Source: Thermoplasmatales archaeon ex4484_6 | GTDB taxonomy: Archaea > Thermoplasmatota > Penumbrarchaeia > Penumbrarchaeales > Penumbrarchaeaceae | DNA length: 28,784 bases | Direction: 5' to 3' | Assembly (NCBI GenBank): GCA_002254385.1 | Contig: NJDO01000005.1 | Span: forward strand, 1-28,784 | Shown here: positions 16,211 to 24,021 of the stretch, piece by piece | Layout: each line of letters opens with the position of its first letter | Position numbering within the stretch: position 1 is the first letter of the stretch | The notes under the pieces: generated by a model | Seen by the model: only the letters and a program-made list of their open reading frames with translations | Told to the model about the DNA's origin: nothing | Databases searched by the model: none | Translations under genes and position numbers: made by a program

Positions 16211-17566
16211 TCAGCTCCCTGCTGCCGGTTCAGGCTCGGGGAGCTCCATCTTCCCGTAGCTGCCCCGGACGAAATAGAGGTCGGAGTGTCCGTTCTCGGG
16301 ACCGACATAGTACTGATAGGCTATGTTCAATGCCATGTCCGGCGATATCACTATCTCGAAGAAATCGTGAAGTGCATGGAGGTCATCCCCGACGTAGCAT
16401 GGATTGGGGTCCCCCTTGGTGAAGTTGAGGCTCGGTTCATGGACAGTCGCATTCAGGTCCATTGCACCGTAGAGGTACCACTCGCTCTCCGATGATACGG
16501 GAAGGTCCTTCGACGCGTAGAAGGCAACGGCCACCGATCCGTCCGGACCCGCATTTATGGTGGGATAATCTATGAAGGCCTTGAAGGGTGTGATGTTCCA
16601 TGTCTCCCATGTCTGGCCGTAATCCAGGCTCCTCCCTATGAATATCCGGGTTCCGTTCACCACCCCTTTCTCGGCATCGTTCCACAGGACCCACACCACA
16701 CCGTCCTCCTGGGCGGAGACTATGGGATACTCCCTGCCGGGTCCGTCCCGGTGTCCTATGAGTATCGGATCGTTCCAGTTCCACGTCACACCCCTGTCAT
16801 TGCTGACATACATCAGGATGTCCGCATCGGCACCCGTGTTGCTCTCGGACACCACGTAAACATGGTCCCCGTTCCTCTCGCAGTCGATGTGGGCCCATCC
16901 GTTCCCCGGAACGGGATCCGCCCTGCTGAACGTCCTGGCGCCGTTTGTGGACCGGTAGTACCAGTACCTGCCTCCATTCACCTCGACGGCGTTGTTTCCC
17001 AGATAATGGACGATGCCGTCACCCTGGGCCGTTATCCACGGTCTGTCGTCCAGTCCCGTTGTCTTCTGGACCCTGACGGAGTACTGGTACTGCCCCTGGT
17101 TCGCCCAGACGTGAATGTGATTGTCTATCAGATAGGTGTCCACGAAATAGACGTTGTCCATGGCATCGACAGCTATATCTCCCTCGTCACCGAGATATGT
17201 CTGCCATAGAGCTCCCCTGGGGAACGGTTCGGTGGGAGAGGTCCAGGTCTTCCCGTTATCCGTGCTTACGAAGAACCATGAAGCCAGGTAATCCCATGAG
17301 GACTTGTCATCCAGGTTCTTGTGGGCGGTGTAGTAGAGAGCGCCCGTGGAATCCACGGCGATGCCCGGTTCGTAACCCTGCTTGTGAAACACATACGGTT
17401 CCTGGAAATCAACCACCATCAGTGGCTCCGGCTGTTCCTCTTCCACCCCCTCTCCGGTATGAACGCCGGAATTCGATGTGGCGATGACGATGATGAGGAC
17501 CACCGCAACTATCAGACCTGTGGTGACAGCGGATATCTTCAGCAGCTTCTTCCTGCTTCTTTCCAT
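16211..17566 (-). CDS. Exported sialidase-like (Asp-box) protein
   Basis: 451 residues. The N-terminus RSRKKLLK plus a 20-residue hydrophobic helix is a signal anchor or signal peptide; an acidic linker follows (EGVEEEQPEP). The rest is a beta-propeller with Asp-boxes STDNGKTW (101-108), SNDRGVTW and SLDYGQTW. There is no C-terminal helix. The frame stays open 180 codons further upstream, but that part is the shadow of the archaeosortase gene; the TATA box GATATTAAAT at 17591-17600 lies 30 bases before ATG 17566. It resembles the protein at 14350-16092 in its propeller blocks (for example DRPWITA.GDG here and DRQWLAMGPT there) but lacks the PKD and C-terminal helix. Substrate unknown. Confidence 0.85.
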   Translation of the reverse strand: MERSRKKLLKISAVTTGLIVAVVLIIVIATSNSGVHTGEGVEEEQPEPLMVVDFQEPYVFHKQGYEPGIAVDSTGALYYTAHKNLDDKSSWDYLASWFFVSTDNGKTWTSPTEPFPRGALWQTYLGDEGDIAVDAMDNVYFVDTYLIDNHIHVWANQGQYQYSVRVQKTTGLDDRPWITAQGDGIVHYLGNNAVEVNGGRYWYYRSTNGARTFSRADPVPGNGWAHIDCERNGDHVYVVSESNTGADADILMYVSNDRGVTWNWNDPILIGHRDGPGREYPIVSAQEDGVVWVLWNDAEKGVVNGTRIFIGRSLDYGQTWETWNITPFKAFIDYPTINAGPDGSVAVAFYASKDLPVSSESEWYLYGAMDLNATVHEPSLNFTKGDPNPCYVGDDLHALHDFFEIVISPDMALNIAYQYYVGPENGHSDLYFVRGSYGKMELPEPEPAAGS

Positions 17567-17619
17567 GAGAAGGGGGCATGGGGGTCGGGAGATATTAAAT
17601 TTCCCGGATTTGGATGATA

Positions 17620-18669
17620 CTATCTCTTTTCCCCCGTATTCCGGATGTATTTCAGATCCATTCTCCCGTTCTTTATCATGCCCTTCCTCACCCTCTTGGT
17701 GAGATCGAAGAGGCCCATGACATCCTCCTGGAGCTCCGGCAGAAGCTCGAAGAGCATCCATGTGAGGAAGACCATCATTCCGAGGGAGAGCATCTTCGCG
17801 TATATGTTGTGGGCATCGTAGAAGGGGATCATTCCCGAAAAGGTTACGGCGATGACGCCGACGTTCCTGAAGATGTTCGTGACGAATATCAGGGGGATTA
17901 CGGCGAGAATGGCGTAGAGCTTTCTCTGTCCGTCCGTCATTCTCAGGATGTTCTTTATCCCGTTCCGCTTCATTCTGTGAAGGAGGTTCCGGGACCCTTT
18001 CAATCGGGAAAGCTCCCTCAAGGCCCACCCTTTCCATTCGTTCCGGTCGGTTCTCGTCGCCATCACCGCGGATGCGAACAGGAACAGCGCAAGTGCTGCA
18101 GTGCATGCGAACACGATCCTTATCGGGAGGTCAACGGAGGGATCGCCCGAGGAGATGACGATGCCATCCCCCACGGAGCCGGGGAAATGGTTCTCGATCA
18201 TCACATCATGCCCGAAAAGACGGAGGGTGAGATACGTCAGCCAGGCAACCATGTATATCAGTGCACCCTGGGTAACGGGAACGTGCTCCAGGACGAAGTA
18301 TGCCCCTCCCGTCAGGACGGATGTCCTGAGCAGCCATTCCAGGGATCTCGTCCTCTCCTCCCACAGATGATCCAGCAGGAAATGGTATGCGATGAAGAGG
18401 AAGAATATCCCTCCCAAAAAGGACATCAGACCGTTTATGATGTCCTGATGGCCGGGGGAGAGATAGACGGGGACCTGTGTGAACCAGAACATACCGAAGA
18501 GCGCCGTCCCGGCTGCCCGGACGAGGGGAGTGTATCTTCCCCTGTCGGTGTAGGTCAACCCCATCAGAACAAGGGCAGGGATCAGGAACGCGAGGTCGAA
18601 CCACCTGAACTGTCCGAAAACGGAAGATATGAGTGAAGCTCCCTCGAGCTCCTGCATGATCCGCAGCAT
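17620..18669 (-). CDS. Archaeosortase (exosortase/archaeosortase family)
   Basis: 349 residues, polytopic with about eight or nine hydrophobic helices. The three family catalytic residues are placed as expected in the last part: Cys189 in RIVFACTAALALFLF, Arg268 in IFVTNIFRNVGVIA and His287 in FYDAHNIYAKM. Archaeosortases cut a C-terminal sorting signal from surface proteins and attach the protein to a lipid or other carrier; the ACT...R...H layout is closest in my reading to archaeosortase A, which handles PGF-CTERM signals, but the subfamily is not certain. A TATA-like element at 18701-18708 precedes ATG 18669; a second ATG is four codons in. None of the surface proteins in this window ends with a PGF-type signal. 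Confidence 0.85.
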   Translation of the reverse strand: MLRIMQELEGASLISSVFGQFRWFDLAFLIPALVLMGLTYTDRGRYTPLVRAAGTALFGMFWFTQVPVYLSPGHQDIINGLMSFLGGIFFLFIAYHFLLDHLWEERTRSLEWLLRTSVLTGGAYFVLEHVPVTQGALIYMVAWLTYLTLRLFGHDVMIENHFPGSVGDGIVISSGDPSVDLPIRIVFACTAALALFLFASAVMATRTDRNEWKGWALRELSRLKGSRNLLHRMKRNGIKNILRMTDGQRKLYAILAVIPLIFVTNIFRNVGVIAVTFSGMIPFYDAHNIYAKMLSLGMMVFLTWMLFELLPELQEDVMGLFDLTKRVRKGMIKNGRMDLKYIRNTGEKR

Positions 18670-18777
18670 GTTCTCTCGAAAATGCTCAGGGACTGGACGA
18701 TTATTAAGTTAATGGTATCGTTGTGGTGGAAAGCTGAGAATTGTTCTTCGTTCCAAGATAGTGACAAGTCAAACTTC

Positions 18778-18786
18778 AAATATATT
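18778..18786 (+). promoter_or_regulatory. TATA box of the nfnA-nfnB operon
   Basis: AAATATATT, with a predicted start near 18810 and a leader of about 50 bases, longer than for other genes here. The leader side carries a small hairpin (ACCCT 18806-18810 with AGGGT 18816-18820) and GAGG ahead of the ATG. Confidence 0.45.
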
Positions 18787-18861
18787 GATGTAATCCTCTA
18801 CCCGAACCCTCCGGCAGGGTGCCATGATATCTCATATGAAACGATGAAATGAGGAATCCGG

Positions 18862-19722
18862 ATGTTCCAGATAATTAGACATGAAGAGTTCTCTCCGATC
18901 ACATTCCTTTGGGAGGTCCTGGCCCCCGATCTTGCCCGGGCCGCGAGACCCGGACAGTTCGTCATGGTGAGGATCAGGGAGGGTGGAGAGAGAATACCCC
19001 TGACCATTGCAGATTACGATACGGAGCTCGGGACCATCACCCTGGTGATACAGGCGGTGGGAAGGTCCTCCAGGGAGATGCAGGAGCTGAAAGAGGGAGA
19101 TTACATACTTGATCTTCTGGGCCCTCTGGGCATACCCAGCGATATAAAGAAAAAGGAGGGGAGGGTGGTCCTTGTGGGCGGGGGGCTCGGGGTCGCTCCC
19201 ATCTTTCCCCAGTTGCGGGAATACAAGATGAAGGGGAATCACACGATCTCAATCATGGGTTTCCGCAGCAGGGATCTCATCTTCTGGTCCGACAGGTTCA
19301 TGCAGTATTCCGATGAGTTCCACATTGCCACGGACGACGGGAGCTTCGGGACCAAAGGTTTTGTCACCACGGTCCTCGACGATGTTCTCCAGAGGAACCC
19401 CGACGTCTCGGAAGTTGTTGCCATCGGTCCGGTGGTCATGATGAAGGCGTGTGCCGATGTGACGAAGAAGTATGATGTGAAGACCATCGTATCCCTGAAC
19501 ACCATAATGGTGGATGGCATCGGCATGTGCGGATCGTGCAGGGTGACCATCGGGGGCGAGGTCAAGTTCGCCTGCGTGGACGGACCCGACTTCGATGCCC
19601 AGAAGGTGGATTGGGACGAGCTCATGGCAAGGCAGCGAAGATTCGTCGACGAGGAGAAACATGCCATGGAATGCTTCGGCAAGGATTGCCATGCAAGGAA
19701 GAAATTCGAGGAGGGAGGATGA
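18862..19722 (+). CDS. nfnA: NfnA / SudB-type FAD-NAD subunit with a [2Fe-2S] cluster
   Basis: 286 residues, the small subunit of the NADH-dependent ferredoxin:NADP oxidoreductase / sulfide dehydrogenase type. It has the ferredoxin-reductase FAD site (RIPLTIADYD, 44-53), the NAD-binding VVLVGGGLGVAP (102-113) and a late 2Fe-2S site C223, C226, C238 in GMCGSCR and FACVDGP; the usual fourth ligand would be Asp218 in VDGIG. Two further cysteines (C271, C276) lie in the tail. In the known complexes this subunit takes electrons from or to NAD(H), and with NfnB bifurcates between ferredoxin and NADP(H); which direction operates here is unknown. Its stop TGA overlaps the start of the next gene, which indicates translational coupling. 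Confidence 0.92.
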   Translation: MFQIIRHEEFSPITFLWEVLAPDLARAARPGQFVMVRIREGGERIPLTIADYDTELGTITLVIQAVGRSSREMQELKEGDYILDLLGPLGIPSDIKKKEGRVVLVGGGLGVAPIFPQLREYKMKGNHTISIMGFRSRDLIFWSDRFMQYSDEFHIATDDGSFGTKGFVTTVLDDVLQRNPDVSEVVAIGPVVMMKACADVTKKYDVKTIVSLNTIMVDGIGMCGSCRVTIGGEVKFACVDGPDFDAQKVDWDELMARQRRFVDEEKHAMECFGKDCHARKKFEEGG

Positions 19723-21149
19723 TGGCTTTCGAACCCAGGGTCAAATGCCCTGAACAGGACCCGAAGGAAAGGGTGAAGAACTTCGACGATGTGGTCCTCG
19801 GCTACACCGTCGAGTTGGCCAGGGAGGAAGCTGCCAGATGTCTTCAGTGCAAGAATCCGCAATGTGTTCTGGGGTGTCCCGTGTCCATAGACATACCGGG
19901 CTTCATCGCGGGGATCAGGGAAGGAGACCTGGAACAGGCATATACAATCCTTACCGAAAGCAACCCCATACCGGCAGTGTGCGGCCGCGTATGCCCACAG
20001 GAAATCCAATGTGAATCCAAATGCATCCTGGGGATCAAACACCAGCCCATAGCAATAGGAAAGCTGGAGAGGTTCGTGGGTGATTGGGCCGTGAAGAACA
20101 ATATTTGCGTAAGGGAGGAACCATATAAATTGAGGCCCCCGAAGAGGGTTGCCATAATCGGTTCCGGACCTGCCGGTCTTGCATGCGCAGGGGATCTCGC
20201 ACTTGCAGGAGTCGATGTTACCGTTTTCGAGGCACTGCATACATTCGGAGGAGTGCTGAAGTACGGGATACCTTCCTTCCGTCTTCCCAAGGATATAATC
20301 GATTCCGAGCTGGAGAAGATAAGGAAGCTGGGAGTGAAGTTCACGGCAAATCATGCAATCGGAAGGATATTCACCATACCGCAGATGCTTGAAGAGATGG
20401 ACTTCGATGCGGTGTTCATAGGTACGGGAGCGGGACTTCCCAGATTCCTGAACCTGAAAGGCGAGGGACTCAACGGTGTGCAGTCGGCAAATGAATTCCT
20501 GACAAGGGTGAATCTGATGAACCCGCCCGGAGTGAAGGACTGCTTCACCCCCATCGGATGCGGAAAGAAGGTTGCCGTGATAGGTGCGGGAAATGTGGCA
20601 ATGGACTGCGTCAGAACGGCGCTCCGTCTCGGAGTGGAAGAGGCCATGATAGTCTACAGGCGATCCAGGGAACAGGCACCGGCGAGGTTGGAGGAACTCC
20701 ACCATGCCGAGGAGGAAGGGGTGAAGTTCCATTTCCTGTCAAATCCCATCGAGATCCTCGGAAAGGACGGTCGTGTGACCGGACTCCGGCTTCAGAGAAT
20801 GGAACTGGGAGAGCCGGACTCATCCGGCAGGAGAAGGCCCATTCCCATAGAGGGTTCCGAATTCGTCCTTGAATGTGACACGGTGATAATAGCCGTCGGA
20901 ACGAAATCGAACCCCATCATCGGCCAGACCACTCCGGGACTCGAACTGAACGAATGGGGTTACATCGAGGTCGACGAGAACCAGATGACCACGGTCCCCG
21001 GGGTGTTCGCCGGAGGCGACATCGTCACGGGTTCCGCCACGGTCATTCTCGCCATGGGCGCCGGAAAGAAGGCCGCGAGGGGGATCCTGAGATATCTGGG
21101 TATTGAGAAGGAACCTCCCAATGAGTGCGATGACGATATGGACGCATGA
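19722..21149 (+). CDS. nfnB: NfnB / SudA (GltA-like) FAD-NADP subunit with two [4Fe-4S] clusters
   Basis: 475 residues, the size of the NfnB/SudA or glutamate synthase small-subunit family. Two cluster-binding sets are seen at the N-terminus: C40, C43, C48, C52 and C87, C91, C97, C101. Then GSGPAG (147-152) binds FAD, GAGNVA (288-293) binds NADPH and GGDIVTGSAT (431-440) closes the FAD site. It is often annotated as homotetrameric glutamate synthase (gltA), but pairing with the adjacent NfnA argues for the Nfn/Sud complex. ATG codons at 19719 and 19722 are both in frame behind GAGGGAGG, and the ATGATGA overlap with the upstream stop indicates coupling. The longer reading frame extending back to 19527 lies inside nfnA and is not coding. 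Confidence 0.92.
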   Translation: MAFEPRVKCPEQDPKERVKNFDDVVLGYTVELAREEAARCLQCKNPQCVLGCPVSIDIPGFIAGIREGDLEQAYTILTESNPIPAVCGRVCPQEIQCESKCILGIKHQPIAIGKLERFVGDWAVKNNICVREEPYKLRPPKRVAIIGSGPAGLACAGDLALAGVDVTVFEALHTFGGVLKYGIPSFRLPKDIIDSELEKIRKLGVKFTANHAIGRIFTIPQMLEEMDFDAVFIGTGAGLPRFLNLKGEGLNGVQSANEFLTRVNLMNPPGVKDCFTPIGCGKKVAVIGAGNVAMDCVRTALRLGVEEAMIVYRRSREQAPARLEELHHAEEEGVKFHFLSNPIEILGKDGRVTGLRLQRMELGEPDSSGRRRPIPIEGSEFVLECDTVIIAVGTKSNPIIGQTTPGLELNEWGYIEVDENQMTTVPGVFAGGDIVTGSATVILAMGAGKKAARGILRYLGIEKEPPNECDDDMDA

Positions 21150-21191
21150 TACCCAGTTAAACGAAATCGGGTGTAGTTTGCTTTACGTTAG

Positions 21192-21201
21192 TTTAATAAA
21201 A
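21192..21201 (+). promoter_or_regulatory. TATA box of the MNT-HEPN pair
   Basis: TTTAATAAAA, about 25 bases before ATG 21222, predicts an essentially leaderless mRNA. Confidence 0.5.
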
Positions 21202-21221
21202 CATAAATGGCATGATATCTT

Positions 21222-21785
21222 ATGGTTCGAAATAGTGAACATATGTTCGAAAGAGTGAACTTGAGTCCTTTGGCTATCATGGTATTGATATATTTATCTC
21301 GTTCACCAGACAAACAATTCTATGTGAGAGAAATTGCTTCGATGACCAAAGGTAGTGTAGGTGGATGCCATAAAGTTCTAAAGAATCTATATGAGATGGG
21401 GTTGGTAGTCAAGCAAAAGAGTGGACGAAATCTATATTATAAAATTGAATATAGAAATCCGGCAGTAAGATATTTCAAGATTTTCATGAACATTCAGGGT
21501 GTAAATGGTATTATTAGAGATATCACGAATAAATGCAATAAAATCATTCTTTTCGGGAGTTGTAGTATAGGTGAAGATACATTAGAGAGTGATATCGATC
21601 TATTGATAGTCACGGAAAATGTTGGAGAAATGAGACAGAACCTGAAACAGCAATATATTGATGGTAGAAAATTGAAACCAATAATATTACTGCCACATGA
21701 ATTCCTTAAATTAAAGAATAGAGACAGGGCTTTTTACGATGAAGTAAATAAGGGAATAGTCCTTTGGCGTGATATCAATGAGTGA
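21222..21785 (+). CDS. Winged-helix / minimal nucleotidyltransferase (MNT) fusion, antitoxin-like
   Basis: 187 residues. The first 75 form a winged helix-turn-helix (FYVREIASMTKGSVGGCHKVLKNLYEMGLV followed by a K..GRNLYYK wing, given here as a split motif). Residues 107-132 carry the nucleotidyltransferase core: FGS (111-113) and, after a spacer, DIDLLIV with D124 and D126, the metal-binding DxD. MNT proteins of this type act with HEPN partners; in studied pairs MNT adds AMP groups to the HEPN protein and silences it, though other roles occur. The pair overlaps: the HEPN start lies eight bases inside this gene. Composition is far more AT-rich than the neighbours, with AAA/AAT/ATA codons rare elsewhere in the window, which suggests transfer. 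Confidence 0.85.
   Translation: MVRNSEHMFERVNLSPLAIMVLIYLSRSPDKQFYVREIASMTKGSVGGCHKVLKNLYEMGLVVKQKSGRNLYYKIEYRNPAVRYFKIFMNIQGVNGIIRDITNKCNKIILFGSCSIGEDTLESDIDLLIVTENVGEMRQNLKQQYIDGRKLKPIILLPHEFLKLKNRDRAFYDEVNKGIVLWRDINE
21225..21260 (+). repeat. Two 16-bp direct repeats at the start of the MNT gene
   Basis: GTTCGAAATAGTGAAC (21225-21240) and GTTCGAAAGAGTGAAC (21245-21260) differ at one base and are 20 bases apart, about two helical turns. The spacing is not a multiple of three, so the two copies are read in different frames and the repetition is not a protein repeat. A binding site for the winged-helix domain of the same gene is possible. Confidence 0.6.
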
Positions 21786-22218
21786 GTTCGAGAGATGCTT
21801 GAAGGAAAGGCGTCTTCTAAAGATGGAATCGTCTGATAAGATGATTGAAAAGGAGTTAGAAGGCGCAAGATATGATCTGATGCGTGCAGAAGAAAGTATG
21901 CATAATGGAGATTATAAATGGTCTTCTGTGCAAGCATACTACTCGTTGTTTCATGCAGCAAAAGCGCTTGTACTCAAAAGGGGCTATAGAGAAAAAAGTC
22001 ATTATTGTCTTTTGATCGCTCTTAAGGAGCTATACGTGAACACGGGAGAGTTAGAGCAAGAATTTGCAGATAACTTCGAAATGGGTATGGACATAAGGCA
22101 TGAAGCAGATTACGCTCTTACTTATGATGAGGATAGCGCCAGAATAGCCATTGAGAACACCAGAAGATTCCTTCATAGAACCCAAACAATACTAAAAAGT
22201 GAGGCACAGAAGAAGTGA
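21778..22218 (+). CDS. HEPN-domain protein, toxin-like
   Basis: 146 residues, all helical, with the family pattern AYYSLFHAAKALVLKRGY then REKSHYCLLIALKELY and, later, RHEADYALTY. It belongs with HEPN proteins that sit next to minimal nucleotidyltransferases. The RNase-type R-X4-6-H motif of the HepT/Cas type is not clear; the nearest candidates are R71-EKS-H75 and R107-H108, so nuclease activity is uncertain. The start ATG 21778 overlaps the MNT gene by eight bases, which links the two translations; an in-frame GTG at 21769 is less likely. The AT-rich composition is shared with the MNT gene. Confidence 0.85.
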   Translation: MSEFERCLKERRLLKMESSDKMIEKELEGARYDLMRAEESMHNGDYKWSSVQAYYSLFHAAKALVLKRGYREKSHYCLLIALKELYVNTGELEQEFADNFEMGMDIRHEADYALTYDEDSARIAIENTRRFLHRTQTILKSEAQKK

Positions 22219-22248
22219 TAACACTGCTTCTCGACCATCTGCGGAACG

Positions 22249-23268
22249 CTATACACGCGGCTTGATCAACGTACCCCACAGAAACCTGTTCATGGGAACG
22301 AAGTAGGAGATGTTGATGATCATTATGAACAGCGAAGCCTCCCAGCCGATCACGGGGGATACCGCAGCCGGGATCGCGAAGGTGGATGCGACCTCCATCA
22401 ACGCCATGGTCCTCAGCATCCTGGCGTGATCGAAGAGTTTCTGGCCCATCATCATCCGGTCGAGCAGGAGAAGAATGATTGAAAAGAACGCGATGATTAT
22501 GTAATGGACAAGTGTCCCACCCAATACCGCAACTGAGACGAAGAGCAGGGAGGCCGAAAGGATCTTCAGGACCATGGAAACAACCCTTGCCCGGAGGGAT
22601 GCGACGAACCTGCCCTCTGTCACCTTCACACCCAATGACCGCAGCATCGAGGCCTCATCCATATCGATGTCCTTCAGGTCCCCTTCTATCATTATCTGAT
22701 AGAATATCTGAAGCATCAGATAACCCCACAGGATGATCGCTCCCTGTGTCATCGGGTCCGTGACGAAGGGAAATGAGGACGAGAGCGCCGGATCCCCGCC
22801 GGCACCGAAAAAGGAAAAGGGCAGTAAGAGGGAGTGTGCCGCCGCGATGGGAAGGAACTTCCCCTTCATCCGCTTGTTGTGAAGATTGTAGACGAATCCC
22901 ATCACGGTCAGGACCGCCAGAATGCCGATTGAAAGCGGGTCAAGACCCGAGATCAAGACCCCGAACACGAATGCTGCCGCGATCAGGAGGAGGCAGACGG
23001 ACCTTGCCCTTTTCGGGTCGATCACGCCCCTCTGGAGCGGGTGGTGCATCTTGTTCGGGTCGTTCCTGTCATATCCTCCCATGAAATCCTCCACGGAATT
23101 GTGACCGTAACCCGCATTGTGATACAGCCAACCGAAAACAAGGAAAAGGAGGACCTTCACATCCCAGATGCCGGAAACGGCAAGAGCGGAACCCGTCATG
23201 GTGATGGTCATCTCCAGAGGAGAGGTGTGGCTCCTGAAGAGCTGCAGCCAGTCCCTGAGCGAGGCCAT
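22249..23268 (-). CDS. UbiA-family prenyltransferase
   Basis: 339 residues with about eight or nine membrane helices. Both aspartate-rich motifs of the family are present in variant form: NSVEDFMGGYD (57-67) for the first NDxxDxxxD site and DLKDIDMD (197-204), placed after the fourth or fifth helix, for the second. UbiA enzymes attach a prenyl group to an aromatic or glycerol acceptor in the membrane. In archaea the best known is digeranylgeranylglyceryl phosphate synthase, but that protein is usually about 280 residues, so a quinone or other lipid substrate is equally possible. The next gene upstream is a methyltransferase in the same direction with about 50 bases between them, so an operon for a modified lipid or quinone is conceivable. 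Confidence 0.85.
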   Translation of the reverse strand: MASLRDWLQLFRSHTSPLEMTITMTGSALAVSGIWDVKVLLFLVFGWLYHNAGYGHNSVEDFMGGYDRNDPNKMHHPLQRGVIDPKRARSVCLLLIAAAFVFGVLISGLDPLSIGILAVLTVMGFVYNLHNKRMKGKFLPIAAAHSLLLPFSFFGAGGDPALSSSFPFVTDPMTQGAIILWGYLMLQIFYQIMIEGDLKDIDMDEASMLRSLGVKVTEGRFVASLRARVVSMVLKILSASLLFVSVAVLGGTLVHYIIIAFFSIILLLLDRMMMGQKLFDHARMLRTMALMEVASTFAIPAAVSPVIGWEASLFIMIINISYFVPMNRFLWGTLIKPRV

Positions 23269-23319
23269 GCGTGAAAAGAACAGAGGAAGTATTTCCCATT
23301 TACGAACGAACGGTCCCGA

Positions 23320-23958
23320 TCAGAGCTTCCTGGCCAGGATGATGATGCCGTCCAGCTCATTGCCGTGATAGCTCCTGAACCTTGTCTTCCTCCGGATCAG
23401 CACCCTGAACAGGCCCTCCAGATATCCGAGAAGCTCCTCCTCGGTATAATGGTGTGCCCTGTACAGCTCCCGGGACCCTTCACCACTCTCGTAAACGATG
23501 AACGTACCCTCTTCCCCCGTAAGGTCCTGATGCTCACGATATCTCTTCCTGTACTCGGGGAGCTCCGGATTCCTGAGAAAATCCGCGACGTAGAGATAGC
23601 CGCCTCCTACCAGGATCCTGCAAGCTTCAGATACCGATCTTCTCCTTGAATCGGGATCCGTCATCATTGTCATGTAGGCGTTCATAACGCAGGCATCGAA
23701 CGAACCGTCCTTCAGCGGGAGGGATCTGCCGTCGGCCGTCATGAATTCGACTCCGCTGCCCATTGACAATGCAGCCTTCTCTGCGGCACGAACGCTCCCG
23801 GGGTCAATATCGAACGCACAGACATCATACCCCATCTCCTCCAGCCGGAACGCCGTCCTGCCGAGTGCACAGGCGAACTCGAGGACCCTCGAACCCACCG
23901 GAATGGTCCCGATGATATCACGCGATAGCTCGACCGTGGATGGAGGGGGGGATCTCAT
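23320..23958 (-). CDS. Class I SAM-dependent methyltransferase
   Basis: 212 residues, a Methyltransf_11-like fold. Motif I is VLEFACALGRTAFRL (25-39) with the E-x-A-C-A-x-G variant of the usual D/E-x-G-x-G; the acidic AFDIDP loop (48-53) should bind the ribose; GRSLPLKDGSFDACVM is motif II. Substrate unknown; a small molecule or lipid acceptor is typical. An in-frame TTG at 23973 exists, but ATG 23958 is chosen because the TATA sequence CTTTATCTTT (23988-23997) lies about 35 bases upstream. It precedes the UbiA gene in the same direction. The promoter lies back-to-back with that of the metallo-hydrolase. Confidence 0.85.
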   Translation of the reverse strand: MRSPPPSTVELSRDIIGTIPVGSRVLEFACALGRTAFRLEEMGYDVCAFDIDPGSVRAAEKAALSMGSGVEFMTADGRSLPLKDGSFDACVMNAYMTMMTDPDSRRRSVSEACRILVGGGYLYVADFLRNPELPEYRKRYREHQDLTGEEGTFIVYESGEGSRELYRAHHYTEEELLGYLEGLFRVLIRRKTRFRSYHGNELDGIIILARKL

Positions 23959-23987
23959 GTTATCCAGGAACAAGAGAGATTCTCCCG

Positions 23988-23998
23988 AAAGATAAAGG
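23988..23998. promoter_or_regulatory. Shared TATA region of the methyltransferase and metallo-hydrolase genes
   Basis: AAAGATAAAGG on the plus strand lies about 28 bases before ATG 24022, and the same bases read as CCTTTATCTTT about 35 bases before ATG 23958 on the minus strand. Only 63 bases separate the two start codons, so both promoters appear to use overlapping TATA sequences. Confidence 0.45.
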
Positions 23999-24021
23999 TA
24001 GCCCCTCCATCATGTTCGCCC

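Noticed and set aside
17567..18106. An N-terminal extension of the Asp-box protein by 180 codons
   Set aside because: It overlaps the archaeosortase gene in another frame and has hydrophilic shadow composition; the TATA box and signal anchor support the start at 17566.
19239..20732. A 497-codon minus-strand frame over nfnA and nfnB
   Set aside because: It crosses two genes with clear cofactor motifs and contains no family signature.
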